DNA from: Oscillospiraceae bacterium
GTDB taxonomy: Bacteria; Bacillota_A; Clostridia; Oscillospirales; CAG-272
Direction: 5' to 3'
Assembly (NCBI GenBank): GCA_015064665.1
Contig: SVRU01000011.1
Location: 1-44,570, forward strand
DNA: 44,570 bases
Shown here: piece after piece, positions 32,273-40,252 of the stretch
Numbering within the stretch: the stretch's first letter is position 1
How the letters are laid out: each line of letters opens with the position of its first letter
Notes under the pieces: generated by a model
What the model was told of the DNA's origin: nothing
What the model saw: only the letters and a program-made list of their open reading frames with translations
The model's database searches: none
Program-made: the position numbers and the translations under genes

Positions 32273-33946
32273 TCAGAACAACCCCGTTATTTTTCCATTT
32301 TCGTCTACGTCGATTTTTTCAGCCGCGGGAAGCTTGGGAAGCCCCGGCATAGTCATAATATCACCTGTGAGAACGACGACGAATCCCGCGCCTGCACTTA
32401 CACGCACATTCTTAACCGTTACGGTGAATCCATTTGGCGCGCCAAGCTTTGTCTGGTCATCCGAGAAAGAATACTGTGTTTTTGCAACGCAGATCGGAAC
32501 CTTGTCAAATCCGAGTGCGGTTAAGGCTTCAATCTGCTTTTTAGCCGCAGGAAGAATGCTCACTCCGTCACCACCGTAAACCTTCTGAACGAGTGCCTTG
32601 ATTTTTTCCTCGATAGACACGTCAAGCTCGTATGCAAAGGTGAAATCTCCCTTTTCCTCCTCGCAAAGTCTTACTACCTCGCGCGCAAGAGCCTCTCCGC
32701 CCTTACCGCCCTCAGCCCACACCGTTGAAAGAACAACGTTTACGCCGAGCTCACGGCATTTTTCAATAATAAACTGTATTTCCGCATCGGTATCGGTCGG
32801 GAATCTGTTAATCGCAACGACCGAGGGAAGCTTATAGATGTTTTTGATATTTGAAACGTGGCGCAAAAGGTTGGGAATACCGCGCTCAAGCGCTTCAAGG
32901 TTTTCTGCTCCAAGCTCTCCCTTTGCAAGTCCGCCGTGCATTTTAAGCGCGCGTACTGTCGCAACTATGACCACCGCCGAGGGAACAAGCCCTGCCATAC
33001 GGCACTTGATATCGAGGAATTTTTCCGCACCGAGATCAGCACCGAAGCCTGCTTCGGTTATTGCGTAATCTCCCATCTTAAGAGCCGTTTTCGTAGCTAT
33101 AACCGAGTTGCAGCCGTGTGCAATATTCGCGAAAGGACCGCCGTGAACGAACGCGGGCGTTCCCTCAAGAGTCTGAACGAGATTAGGCTTAAGAGCGTCC
33201 TTAAGAAGAGCAGCCATAGCTCCCGCAGCCTTAAGATCTCCTGCCGTTACGGGCTTCTCGTCATAAGTATATCCGACTATAATGCGCGAAAGTCTGTTTT
33301 TAAGGTCTGATATCGAATCGGAAAGGCAAAGAACAGCCATGATCTCCGATGCAACGGTTATATCGTATCCGTCCTCACGAGGTACTCCGTTTACTCTTCC
33401 TCCAAGACCGTCTGTTACAAAACGGAGCTGACGGTCATTCATATCAACGCATCTTTTCCAGGTTATTCTTCTCGGGTCGATATTGAGCGCGTTACCCTGA
33501 TAAATGTGGTTATCAAGCATAGCGGCAAGAAGGTTATTCGCTGCACCAATCGCATGAAAATCGCCCGTGAAATGCAGATTGATATCCTCCATGGGAATAA
33601 CCTGAGCATATCCGCCGCCTGCAGCGCCGCCCTTAATTCCGAAAACCGGTCCGAGAGAGGGTTCTCTGAGTGCAACTGCAACCTTTTTTCCGATTCTGTG
33701 CATTCCGTCAGCAAGACCGATTGTCGTGGTCGTTTTTCCTTCTCCGGCAGGAGTCGGAGTTATAGCTGTCACCAGTATAAGCTTTCCGTCCTTTTTATCC
33801 TTCGTATCATCGAGAAGCGAAAGGTCAAGCTTTGCCTTTACCCTTCCGTACTGTTCGATATATTTTTCATCGATTCCCGCTTCCTTTGCGATATCAAGAA
33901 TATTTCTCGGTGTCACAGACTGTGCAATTTCTATATCTGTAAGCAT
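32273..33946 (-). CDS. fhs: Formate-tetrahydrofolate ligase
   Basis: A 557-residue enzyme with the ATP loop [19 protein letters not shown] at about 63-81, [50 protein letters not shown] and [15 protein letters not shown]. It makes 10-formyl-THF from formate, THF and ATP, a step of one-carbon metabolism and of the methyl branch of acetogenesis. Full length for the family. AAGGAG precedes the ATG and a strong promoter lies 33 nt upstream. First gene of the operon with rdgB, TRIC and the coiled-coil gene. Confidence 0.97.
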   Translation of the reverse strand: MLTDIEIAQSVTPRNILDIAKEAGIDEKYIEQYGRVKAKLDLSLLDDTKDKKDGKLILVTAITPTPAGEGKTTTTIGLADGMHRIGKKVAVALREPSLGPVFGIKGGAAGGGYAQVIPMEDINLHFTGDFHAIGAANNLLAAMLDNHIYQGNALNIDPRRITWKRCVDMNDRQLRFVTDGLGGRVNGVPREDGYDITVASEIMAVLCLSDSISDLKNRLSRIIVGYTYDEKPVTAGDLKAAGAMAALLKDALKPNLVQTLEGTPAFVHGGPFANIAHGCNSVIATKTALKMGDYAITEAGFGADLGAEKFLDIKCRMAGLVPSAVVIVATVRALKMHGGLAKGELGAENLEALERGIPNLLRHVSNIKNIYKLPSVVAINRFPTDTDAEIQFIIEKCRELGVNVVLSTVWAEGGKGGEALAREVVRLCEEEKGDFTFAYELDVSIEEKIKALVQKVYGGDGVSILPAAKKQIEALTALGFDKVPICVAKTQYSFSDDQTKLGAPNGFTVTVKNVRVSAGAGFVVVLTGDIMTMPGLPKLPAAEKIDVDENGKITGLF

Positions 33947-33978
33947 ATTAATTCTCCTTAAAAAGCATTCATGTCTAA

Positions 33979-34007
33979 ATTATACAACAGTTCAAAATAA
34001 AAGTCAA
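33979..34007 (-). promoter_or_regulatory. Promoter of the fhs operon
   Basis: TTGACT, 17-nt spacer, TATAAT on the minus strand. Confidence 0.85.
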
Positions 34008-34079
34008 TATAAATATATATATCAATTCTGCAAGACGCTTTTGCTTTGAAATTTTTATTTTATTTTTCAAAAAAAGCTA

Positions 34080-34108
34080 TTGACATCTTGGGAGTAAAGT
34101 TGTATAAT
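34080..34108 (+). promoter_or_regulatory. Promoter of the DUF177-rpmF operon
   Basis: Perfect TTGACA, 17-nt spacer, perfect TATAAT. The start codon lies 84 nt further on, leaving room for a structured leader. Confidence 0.9.
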
Positions 34109-34123
34109 ATAGTGTACGATTTT

Positions 34124-34172
34124 GGGAACATAGCCTAAACTATGCCCAAACGGCGAAAACGCTATGATCCGT
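34124..34172 (+). promoter_or_regulatory. Structured leader of the DUF177-rpmF operon
   Basis: TTGGG-AA-CATAG pairs with CTATG-CCCAA around loop CCTAAA, giving a 10-bp stem with a 2-nt bulge. A second hairpin CGCTA/TAGCG follows, just before the GGGGAGG ribosome site. The layout suits ribosomal-protein feedback control, but I know no named element that matches. Confidence 0.5.
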
Positions 34173-34191
34173 AGCGCGGGGAGGTATTGGA

Positions 34192-34725
34192 GTGAAGCTT
34201 GATTTAAGGCCGCTTTTAGCAGGTGACAGACTGCTGAGCTTTGACTATGAGCTTACACTTGATATTGACCCGGAGGATACTTCAAGCTTTCTTTACGGTG
34301 TGAGTTTTCCTTCTCCCATGAAGGTTAAGGGCGATATTACCAACACTGCCGGTTATATGAGAATGCATCTTGAAATGTCGGTTGATTATACCGCAGAATG
34401 TGCAAGATGTCTTGCTCCCGTAAACGGCAAGTTCTCTCTTGACCTTGAGAAAACCGTCGCTCCGAAGAATTTGCTTTTAGATCTTGATGAGGATAAACTC
34501 GATGACTATGCAATAATAGAAGACGGCTTTTTGGATATGGACGAGCAGCTCCGTTCACAGCTTGAAATGGAGTTCCCCATAAGATTCCTATGCCGCGAGG
34601 ATTGCAAGGGTCTTTGCCAAAGATGCGGCAAAAATTTGAATGAAGGCGAGTGCGGTTGCTCCAAAAAGGAGATTGACCCAAGACTTGCGCCTCTTCAGAA
34701 AATACTTGACGAGATGAAAAAATAA
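34192..34725 (+). CDS. YceD/DUF177 family protein
   Basis: A 177-residue protein with the DUF177 pattern: an N-terminal beta domain with YTAECARCLAPV, a central acidic stretch ending DYAIIEDGFLDMDEQLRSQL, then FPIRFLCREDCKGLCQRCG and NLNEGECGC, which carry four conserved cysteines likely to bind zinc. The family is linked to 23S rRNA accumulation or large-subunit assembly and is usually encoded before rpmF, as here (55 bp gap). It starts with GTG, chosen because of the strong GGGGAGG about 9 nt upstream. Confidence 0.9.
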   Translation: MKLDLRPLLAGDRLLSFDYELTLDIDPEDTSSFLYGVSFPSPMKVKGDITNTAGYMRMHLEMSVDYTAECARCLAPVNGKFSLDLEKTVAPKNLLLDLDEDKLDDYAIIEDGFLDMDEQLRSQLEMEFPIRFLCREDCKGLCQRCGKNLNEGECGCSKKEIDPRLAPLQKILDEMKK

Positions 34726-34779
34726 AAAACACATATAAGAGAATGCCTGTCGGCAGACTCGTTTCAGGAGGTAATCAGA

Positions 34780-34974
34780 ATGGCAGTACCAAAGAGAAAA
34801 GTTTCTCATTCGAGAAAAATGAAAAGACGTTCCAGCGTTTGGAAGCTTGAAGAGCCCACCAACCTTGTTGCTTGCCCTCAGTGCGGCGAAGTAAATCTTG
34901 CTTACCGTGTTTGCAAGGCTTGCGGTTACTACAAGGGTGTTGAGGTTGTTGCAAAGAAAGAAGCAACAAAGTAA
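34780..34974 (+). CDS. rpmF: 50S ribosomal protein L32
   Basis: A 64-residue protein beginning MAVPKRKVSHSRKMKRRS, with the zinc ribbon CPQC...CKAC typical of the C+ form of L32. It is a basic structural protein of the large subunit. The start follows AGGAGG at 7 nt and a perfect terminator follows, so it closes the two-gene operon with DUF177. Confidence 0.97.
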   Translation: MAVPKRKVSHSRKMKRRSSVWKLEEPTNLVACPQCGEVNLAYRVCKACGYYKGVEVVAKKEATK

Positions 34975-34990
34975 TTCAGCTTGACAGCTT

Positions 34991-35029
34991 AAAATAGAGG
35001 TACTTCAAACGAAGTACCTCTATTTTTTT
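34991..35029 (+). terminator. Terminator of the DUF177-rpmF operon
   Basis: A perfect 16-bp stem AAAATAGAGGTACTTC/GAAGTACCTCTATTTT with loop AAAC, ending in T7. Confidence 0.95.
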
Positions 35030-35127
35030 GCAAAAATGTAGCTAAAATTCATCTATGCACCCTAAATATGCACTTGGGGCATATCAAATCCACTTTTTTA
35101 TTATTCTCAAAAAAGGTTCCGCGTAAG

Positions 35128-35156
35128 TTGACACGATGACGATTATGTTGTAAAAT
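35128..35156 (+). promoter_or_regulatory. Promoter of the GH116 gene
   Basis: TTGACA, 17-nt spacer, TAAAAT, 34 nt upstream of the start codon. Confidence 0.75.
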
Positions 35157-35189
35157 AAAAATAATAAAAAACATCAACCGGAGATTGTT

Positions 35190-37712
35190 ATGATATATAA
35201 AGGAAAAAAAACAAAAAACATCTCTTTTCCTCTGGGGGGCATCGGCACCGGCTGCATTGGCCTTGCAGGAAACGGAGAGCTAAAGGACTTCGAAATATTT
35301 AATCGTCCTAACAAATGCTCAAGAAACGGATACTCGCATTTTGCAATCAAAGCCTCCTATGCAGATAAAAAAATCGTAAAAATTCTGCACGGTGACACAA
35401 ATGAGAATTTAATGGGAACTCCCGGGATATCGCGCGGTCAATACGGCTTCGGACACGGCATAAATGCTAATTCCCTTGCAGGCTTTCCGCACTTAAAAAA
35501 AGTGTCTTTCAACGGCAATTTCCCAATAGCTGAGTTATCGTTTTCTGATAATGATTTTCCTGCTGTGATACGCCTGTATGCATTTAATCCGTTCATACCT
35601 CACGATGAATTCAACTCAAGTCTGCCTGCAGCATTTTTTGAATGGGAAATTGAAAATATAGCAGACGAAACGATAAAATTCGCCCTTGGATGCACGGTAT
35701 GCAACCCTGCCTCGTCTTCTGTTAATGAAAAAGTCGCCTGCGGTAATTCAATCGGAGCTTTATTAAAAAGCGCAAACATGAGCGACTCTGAAATAGGCTA
35801 TTCGGATCTTTGTATTCTAACCGACAATGATGACAGCACTGTTCAGGAATACTGGTACAGAGGAAAATGGCAGGAAAACTGCACAACCTACTGGAAAAAT
35901 TTCACAAATCTTGACCGTATGCCCGAAAGAAGCTATGCGGTATCTGGAAAAAATGATCACAGCACGGTAGTTTCCTACGTAGATATTCCGGCAGGCAAAA
36001 AAGCAAAGCTACGTTTTGTCATATCCTGGAACGTACCTAACGCATACAATTATTGGAAGACCGACCAAGGGGATAAAAACGCCGATGCCACTTGGAAAAA
36101 TTATTACGCCACGAAATTCAAGGATTCATACAGTACTGCAAAATATTCGCTTGAAAATTTTGACACTCTTTACAATAAAACCTTGTTATTCTCTGACGCA
36201 CTTCAATCCTCTACACTTCCGAGCTCGGTTAAAGATGCGATATCAGCAAATCTTTCGGTCATAAAAACACCTACGGTGCTTAGACTTGAGGACGGATCAT
36301 TTTGGGGATGGGAGGGATGCTGTGAAACCGAGGGTTCCTGTTTCGGAACCTGTCAGCACGTTTGGAATTACGCATACGTCATGCCCTACCTCTTCCCGTC
36401 GCTTGAACGTTCTATTCGAGATACCACAATCAAATACGCACTTCAGGACAGCGGTGCCACGAGCTTTCGCGTGGATCTTCCTTTAAAACACGAAATGTCA
36501 ACAGCACGCGCCTGCGTAGACGGTCAAATGGGAGAGGTTATCAAGTGCTACCGCGAATGGAAGTTTTCCGGCGATACCAATTGGCTTAAAAAGAATTCGG
36601 AGAGCATTTTCAAAATGCTTGAATATGCATGGTCCGAAAAAAATCCTGACAAATGGGATGCCGATATGGACGGCGTTTTGGAAGGGCGTCAGCATCATAC
36701 GCTGGACTTAGAGCTTTTTGGACCTAGCTCTTGGCTACAGGGTCTTTATCTTCTTGCGCTTGATTGTGCAAGCGAAATAGCACGCTTTATTGGCGATGAA
36801 AAACGTGCAAATCTTTACTCAAAACTCTATCAAAACGGTAAGACGTGGTTGAACGAGCACCTTTTTAACGGAAAATATTTTCATCAGTTAATCAATCTAT
36901 CCGACAAATCATTGCTCGACAGCTTTGGCTGTGCAGAGTTTTATTGGAACGAAGAAGCAAACGAGATAAAATTCCAAGTGGCAGATGGGTGCATTATCGA
37001 CCAAATGCTTGCGGATTGGCATGCAGGCCTTCTTGGAATAAGAGGTGTTTTTGACACTGCGAAAAAAAGAACCGCACTTGAAAATCTTTACAAAAACAAT
37101 TATAAAGCTTCAATGCGAGAAGTCACTAATATGTGGCGAAACTTCTCCTTGAACGATGAAGCAGGAACTATTATCTGCTCTTATCCCGAAGGCGCAAAAA
37201 TCCCCGCTATACCAATTTCATACTGCGAGGAAACTATGACGGGATTTGAATATGCTCTCGCCGGACTAATGATATCGGAAGGATATATAGACGAGGGTGA
37301 GAGTATAGTAAAGGCTGTTCGCGACAGATACGACGGTGAAAAGCGAAATCCTTGGAACGAGATTGAATGCGGAAGTAATTATGCCCGTTCCATGGCGTCG
37401 TACGCGTTGATGCCAATATATAGCGGATTTACTTTTGATATGACGAACAGGCATATCGGATTTGCTCCTCTCTCAGAGAAAGGAAAATACCTTTTCAGCG
37501 CTTGTGATACTTGGGGCAAGGTGGAATTCAACGGCAAAAACTGCGCCATTTTAATTTTAGGCAATCCCCTTGTGCTTGATTCTATTGAAATCCCGGGTCT
37601 TGAGAGCATCAAAAACGTAAGCGTTGATGGCAAGGACGTAAAATTCGAAATTTCAAACAACCGCGTTGTTTTTAATAACGTCACAATCTATAAGGAGCTT
37701 CTATTGAAATGA
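35190..37712 (+). CDS. GH116 glycosidase (GBA2/non-lysosomal glucosylceramidase-like)
   Basis: An 840-residue enzyme without a signal peptide. The N-terminal beta-sandwich domain opens with SFPLGGIGTGCIGLAGNGEL and EIFNRPNK, and the C-terminal (alpha/alpha)6 domain contains ETEGSCFGTCQHVWNYAY, where the catalytic nucleophile Glu of this family lies, DGQMGEVIKCYREWK, and EGRQHHTLDLELFGPSSW, which holds the probable acid/base Asp. It resembles bile-acid beta-glucosidase/GBA2 relatives and bacterial beta-glucosidases or xylosidases of GH116. Being cytoplasmic, it probably hydrolyses imported beta-glucosides or xylosides. Its stop overlaps the start of a LacI-like fragment (ATGA). Confidence 0.9.
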   Translation: MIYKGKKTKNISFPLGGIGTGCIGLAGNGELKDFEIFNRPNKCSRNGYSHFAIKASYADKKIVKILHGDTNENLMGTPGISRGQYGFGHGINANSLAGFPHLKKVSFNGNFPIAELSFSDNDFPAVIRLYAFNPFIPHDEFNSSLPAAFFEWEIENIADETIKFALGCTVCNPASSSVNEKVACGNSIGALLKSANMSDSEIGYSDLCILTDNDDSTVQEYWYRGKWQENCTTYWKNFTNLDRMPERSYAVSGKNDHSTVVSYVDIPAGKKAKLRFVISWNVPNAYNYWKTDQGDKNADATWKNYYATKFKDSYSTAKYSLENFDTLYNKTLLFSDALQSSTLPSSVKDAISANLSVIKTPTVLRLEDGSFWGWEGCCETEGSCFGTCQHVWNYAYVMPYLFPSLERSIRDTTIKYALQDSGATSFRVDLPLKHEMSTARACVDGQMGEVIKCYREWKFSGDTNWLKKNSESIFKMLEYAWSEKNPDKWDADMDGVLEGRQHHTLDLELFGPSSWLQGLYLLALDCASEIARFIGDEKRANLYSKLYQNGKTWLNEHLFNGKYFHQLINLSDKSLLDSFGCAEFYWNEEANEIKFQVADGCIIDQMLADWHAGLLGIRGVFDTAKKRTALENLYKNNYKASMREVTNMWRNFSLNDEAGTIICSYPEGAKIPAIPISYCEETMTGFEYALAGLMISEGYIDEGESIVKAVRDRYDGEKRNPWNEIECGSNYARSMASYALMPIYSGFTFDMTNRHIGFAPLSEKGKYLFSACDTWGKVEFNGKNCAILILGNPLVLDSIEIPGLESIKNVSVDGKDVKFEISNNRVVFNNVTIYKELLLK

Positions 37713-37900
37713 AGTGTTTTTCGAAAATAACTACACCCAAGCTCGCAAGGATATGCGGAGTTTTTCAAGGTACGGTATCCCGAGCACTCCACAACAGAGC
37801 AGGTATTAACGAAGATAAAATTGCACTCGAATCTATTAACTATATTTTGGGGAGACGTTACACGACCAAGATAAAATACACATTGATATACTCTGAATGA
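37709..37900 (+). pseudogene. Truncated LacI-family regulator (HTH only)
   Basis: A 63-codon frame whose first 36 residues (KLARICGVFQGTVSRALHNR then AGINEDK) are the LacI-type DNA-binding HTH. The rest (LGRRYTTKIKYTLIYSE) does not match a hinge or sugar-binding domain, and the gene stops about 270 codons short of normal. It overlaps the glycosidase stop as ATGA, the arrangement expected of a regulator cotranscribed with its target. Most likely a remnant of the original GH116 regulator; a functional stand-alone HTH is less likely. Confidence 0.65.
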
Positions 37901-37912
37901 TTCTATACGTTT

Positions 37913-37952
37913 AAAAAGAGCATTGTGTTTTGGAGACACAGTGCTCTTTTTT
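37913..37952. terminator. Bidirectional terminator (GH116 / M20)
   Basis: A 14-bp stem with one G-T pair (AAAGAGCATTGTGT/ACACAGTGCTCTTT) and a 7-nt loop, T6 at one end and A5 at the other; it lies between convergent genes. Confidence 0.9.
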
Positions 37953-37963
37953 ACGCTTTATTT

Positions 37964-39118
37964 TTAATTAAAATCTATGCCGTTCATATTATCAAGTACA
38001 AACTGAACGAAAAGATTTACTCCAATCTCAAGCGCGCTCTCATCAATCATCATCTTGGAATTGTGAAGACCTGCGGTACATTTTGTTCCCGGCTCACAGA
38101 CTCCAAGCTGGAACATACATCCGGGTTTAATATTGGCAAAATATGCAAAATCCTCTCCACCCATTCCGCGAATCTGAGAAACTATATGCTCTTTGCCTAT
38201 AATCTTTTCCGCAGAATGCTTTACGCGCTCAACCATTTTTTCGTTGTTTACGACCATAGGATAATGCTTATCTAAAACGAACTCTGCTCTGCCCCCCGAC
38301 ACCTCTGCTACGGAATTTATGATTTTCTTTATTTTGTCAAGAATATATTCTTCATTTTCATTTCTGTGAGTACGGAGAGTGCAATACATTGAGCAATGAT
38401 CGCAGATAATATTATTCGCAACACCGCCGTTGATAGCCCCGACGTTGAAAATTATCGGGTCGATAGCCCTTATCTCCTTTGCAATCATAAACTCAATCTC
38501 GGTATATGCCTTAACTGCCATCATTATCGCATCAACACCCTCATTCTGTGCTGCTGCATGCGCTGTTTTCCCATAAAATTCCAGATGAAAACCGTCGCTT
38601 GTTGCATTCTCAGGACCTGCTAAAATAGCTATATCGCCAACATTTTTGCCGGGTGCAACGTGAAGAGCAACGATGCAATCAATTTCATCCATAACTCCGT
38701 CTTCAACCATAAGCTTTGCGCCCGACGGAGGATATTCCTCAGCCGCCTGAAAGATGATTTTTACTCTGCAATTTATTTTGTCGCGCATCTCGTTAAGTCT
38801 TCTGCAGGTATCGAGAACAATTGCGGCGTGAGCGTCGTGACCGCAGGCATGCATCTGTCCGTCAAGCTTTGATGCAAACGGAAGCCCCGTTTCCTCGGTT
38901 ATAGGCAATGCGTCAATATCCGCTCTTACACCGATTGTAAAATGTGATTTCTCGGGATTTATAGTTGCGACAATACTGCTTTTGCCGTACTTTTCGGTAT
39001 ATTCAACACCCATTTTATCAAGCTCTGACTTAAGAAAAGTGAGAGTGCGGTCAAGATCAAAGCCGATTTCGGGATACATATGAAGCTGTCTGCGGGCTTC
39101 TATTACGTAAGATTCCAT
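37964..39118 (-). CDS. M20-family amidohydrolase (HipO/YtnL-like)
   Basis: A 384-residue metallopeptidase with RRQLHMYPEIGFD at the start, GVRADIDALPITEETGLPF, the metal motif MHACGHDAH, FQAAEEYPPSGA (catalytic and metal Glu), IVALHVAP, and a C-terminal GMGGEDFAYF and LHNSKM. The lid domain (about 180-290) carries DGFHLEFYGKTAHAAAQNEG. Such enzymes hydrolyse N-acyl amino acids, hippurate or aminoacyl conjugates, usually with two divalent metals, in the cytoplasm. Its promoter region is shared with a divergent LysR gene, the likely regulator. Confidence 0.93.
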   Translation of the reverse strand: MESYVIEARRQLHMYPEIGFDLDRTLTFLKSELDKMGVEYTEKYGKSSIVATINPEKSHFTIGVRADIDALPITEETGLPFASKLDGQMHACGHDAHAAIVLDTCRRLNEMRDKINCRVKIIFQAAEEYPPSGAKLMVEDGVMDEIDCIVALHVAPGKNVGDIAILAGPENATSDGFHLEFYGKTAHAAAQNEGVDAIMMAVKAYTEIEFMIAKEIRAIDPIIFNVGAINGGVANNIICDHCSMYCTLRTHRNENEEYILDKIKKIINSVAEVSGGRAEFVLDKHYPMVVNNEKMVERVKHSAEKIIGKEHIVSQIRGMGGEDFAYFANIKPGCMFQLGVCEPGTKCTAGLHNSKMMIDESALEIGVNLFVQFVLDNMNGIDFN

Positions 39119-39149
39119 GATTTATCTCCTTAAATTCAAATACATATTG

Positions 39150-39178
39150 ATTATAGCACAAAAATATGATATAATCAA
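39150..39178 (-). promoter_or_regulatory. Promoter of the M20 amidohydrolase gene
   Basis: TTGATT, 17-nt spacer, TATAAT with extended TG (TGCTATAAT) on the minus strand. Confidence 0.8.
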
Positions 39179-39189
39179 GCTTGAATATG

Positions 39190-39206
39190 ATTATAATTGT
39201 TATAAT
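39190..39206 (+). promoter_or_regulatory. Probable LysR-type operator
   Basis: ATTATAA-TTG-TTATAAT is a perfect 7-3-7 dyad that fits the T-N11-A LysR box. It lies 16 bp upstream of the LysR start and just behind the -35 of the divergent M20 promoter, the usual place for autorepression plus activation of the neighbour. Confidence 0.55.
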
Positions 39207-39221
39207 GTAAAGGTTATACTT

Positions 39222-40196
39222 ATGGAACTGTGTGCAAAATACGCTTATAAGGTTTACGAGAAGAAAAGCTTCTCTTCTGCGGCAAAAGCGCTGTTTGTGT
39301 CCCAACCGGCTTTAAGCGCGGCAATATCAAGGCTTGAGGGTGAGCTTGGGTTTAAAATATTTGACCGTGCAACAGTGCCGCTTTCTCTCACCCCGGAAGG
39401 ACGGATATACATAGATTCGCTTGAGGAAATAATTGAGAGTGAAACGATAATGAAAGAACGCATCAAGCGGCTTTCTGATATGAACTACGGAAAGCTCTCA
39501 GTAGGTGGCTCATGCCTTGCAGCATATCAGCTTTTAGCCGTTGTTTGCTCGGAATTTCACAAAAAATATCCAAATGTTGAAGTCGAGATAGATATGGGAA
39601 ACATCGGCACTCACTCATACCTTATTGAAAGAATGAAAAAACATTCTATCGACATTCTTGTCGGACATAAATTTTCTGCGCAAACCTATGAAGTCACACC
39701 GATTCTTGAGGAACAATACGTAATTGCGATGCGAAAGGATTATAAGGGCGCAGAAGCGCTTATGCAATATGCAATTACGCGTGAAGAGCTCATCACAAAA
39801 AGCTACGCGAAGGAAAAAGAAGTTGAAGATATGTCCTTGTTCAAGAATATACGGTTTCTTAAAGTTTCAAAAGGATCTACCCCCGCTGTCAAAATTGACA
39901 AACTGATAGGCGATTATCTTCCCGCAAAGTGCTATGTTAAAAACGTCCGCCACGCCGGTATGCAATATAATATGATGCGCTACGGCCTTGGAGCCGTTAT
40001 GACGTCGGATACTATTATAAAAATGTTTTCCGCAAAGGCGGACGATCTTGTTTACTTTGTGCCAAAAGACAAGGAAGCAAAGCAAATGCTTTATATGGCG
40101 TGGGATAAAACGCTTGAGCCTACTGCACCTTCGCTTAATTTCATGGAGCTTGCAAAAGAAATTTGCAAAAACGAGAAATTGTTTGATTACAACTGA
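39222..40196 (+). CDS. LysR-family regulator
   Basis: A 324-residue protein. The N-terminal winged HTH reads FSSAAKALFVSQPALSAAIS then RLEGELGFKIFDR, and the rest is a two-lobed effector domain (LSVGGSCLAAYQLLAVVCSE, IDILVGHKF, HAGMQYNMMRYGLGAVMTSD). It probably controls the divergent M20 amidohydrolase gene, 103 bp away, in response to an acyl or amino-acid ligand. I used the ATG after AAAGG; the 35 extra codons of the open frame upstream cross the operator and promoter. A terminator follows. Confidence 0.92.
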   Translation: MELCAKYAYKVYEKKSFSSAAKALFVSQPALSAAISRLEGELGFKIFDRATVPLSLTPEGRIYIDSLEEIIESETIMKERIKRLSDMNYGKLSVGGSCLAAYQLLAVVCSEFHKKYPNVEVEIDMGNIGTHSYLIERMKKHSIDILVGHKFSAQTYEVTPILEEQYVIAMRKDYKGAEALMQYAITREELITKSYAKEKEVEDMSLFKNIRFLKVSKGSTPAVKIDKLIGDYLPAKCYVKNVRHAGMQYNMMRYGLGAVMTSDTIIKMFSAKADDLVYFVPKDKEAKQMLYMAWDKTLEPTAPSLNFMELAKEICKNEKLFDYN

Positions 40197-40206
40197 ACTC
40201 AACACA

Positions 40207-40234
40207 AAAAAGTCGGCAGAAAAGCCGACTTTTT
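40207..40234. terminator. Bidirectional terminator (LysR / NlpC lipoprotein)
   Basis: Stem AAAAAGTCGGC/GCCGACTTTTT with loop AGAAAA, A and T runs on both ends, between convergent genes. Confidence 0.9.
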
Positions 40235-40252
40235 CATTACAAATTATATTTT

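Noticed and set aside
39867..40205. A 112-codon minus-strand frame inside the LysR gene
   Set aside because: It is the antisense shadow of a well-supported LysR effector domain and has no ribosome site.
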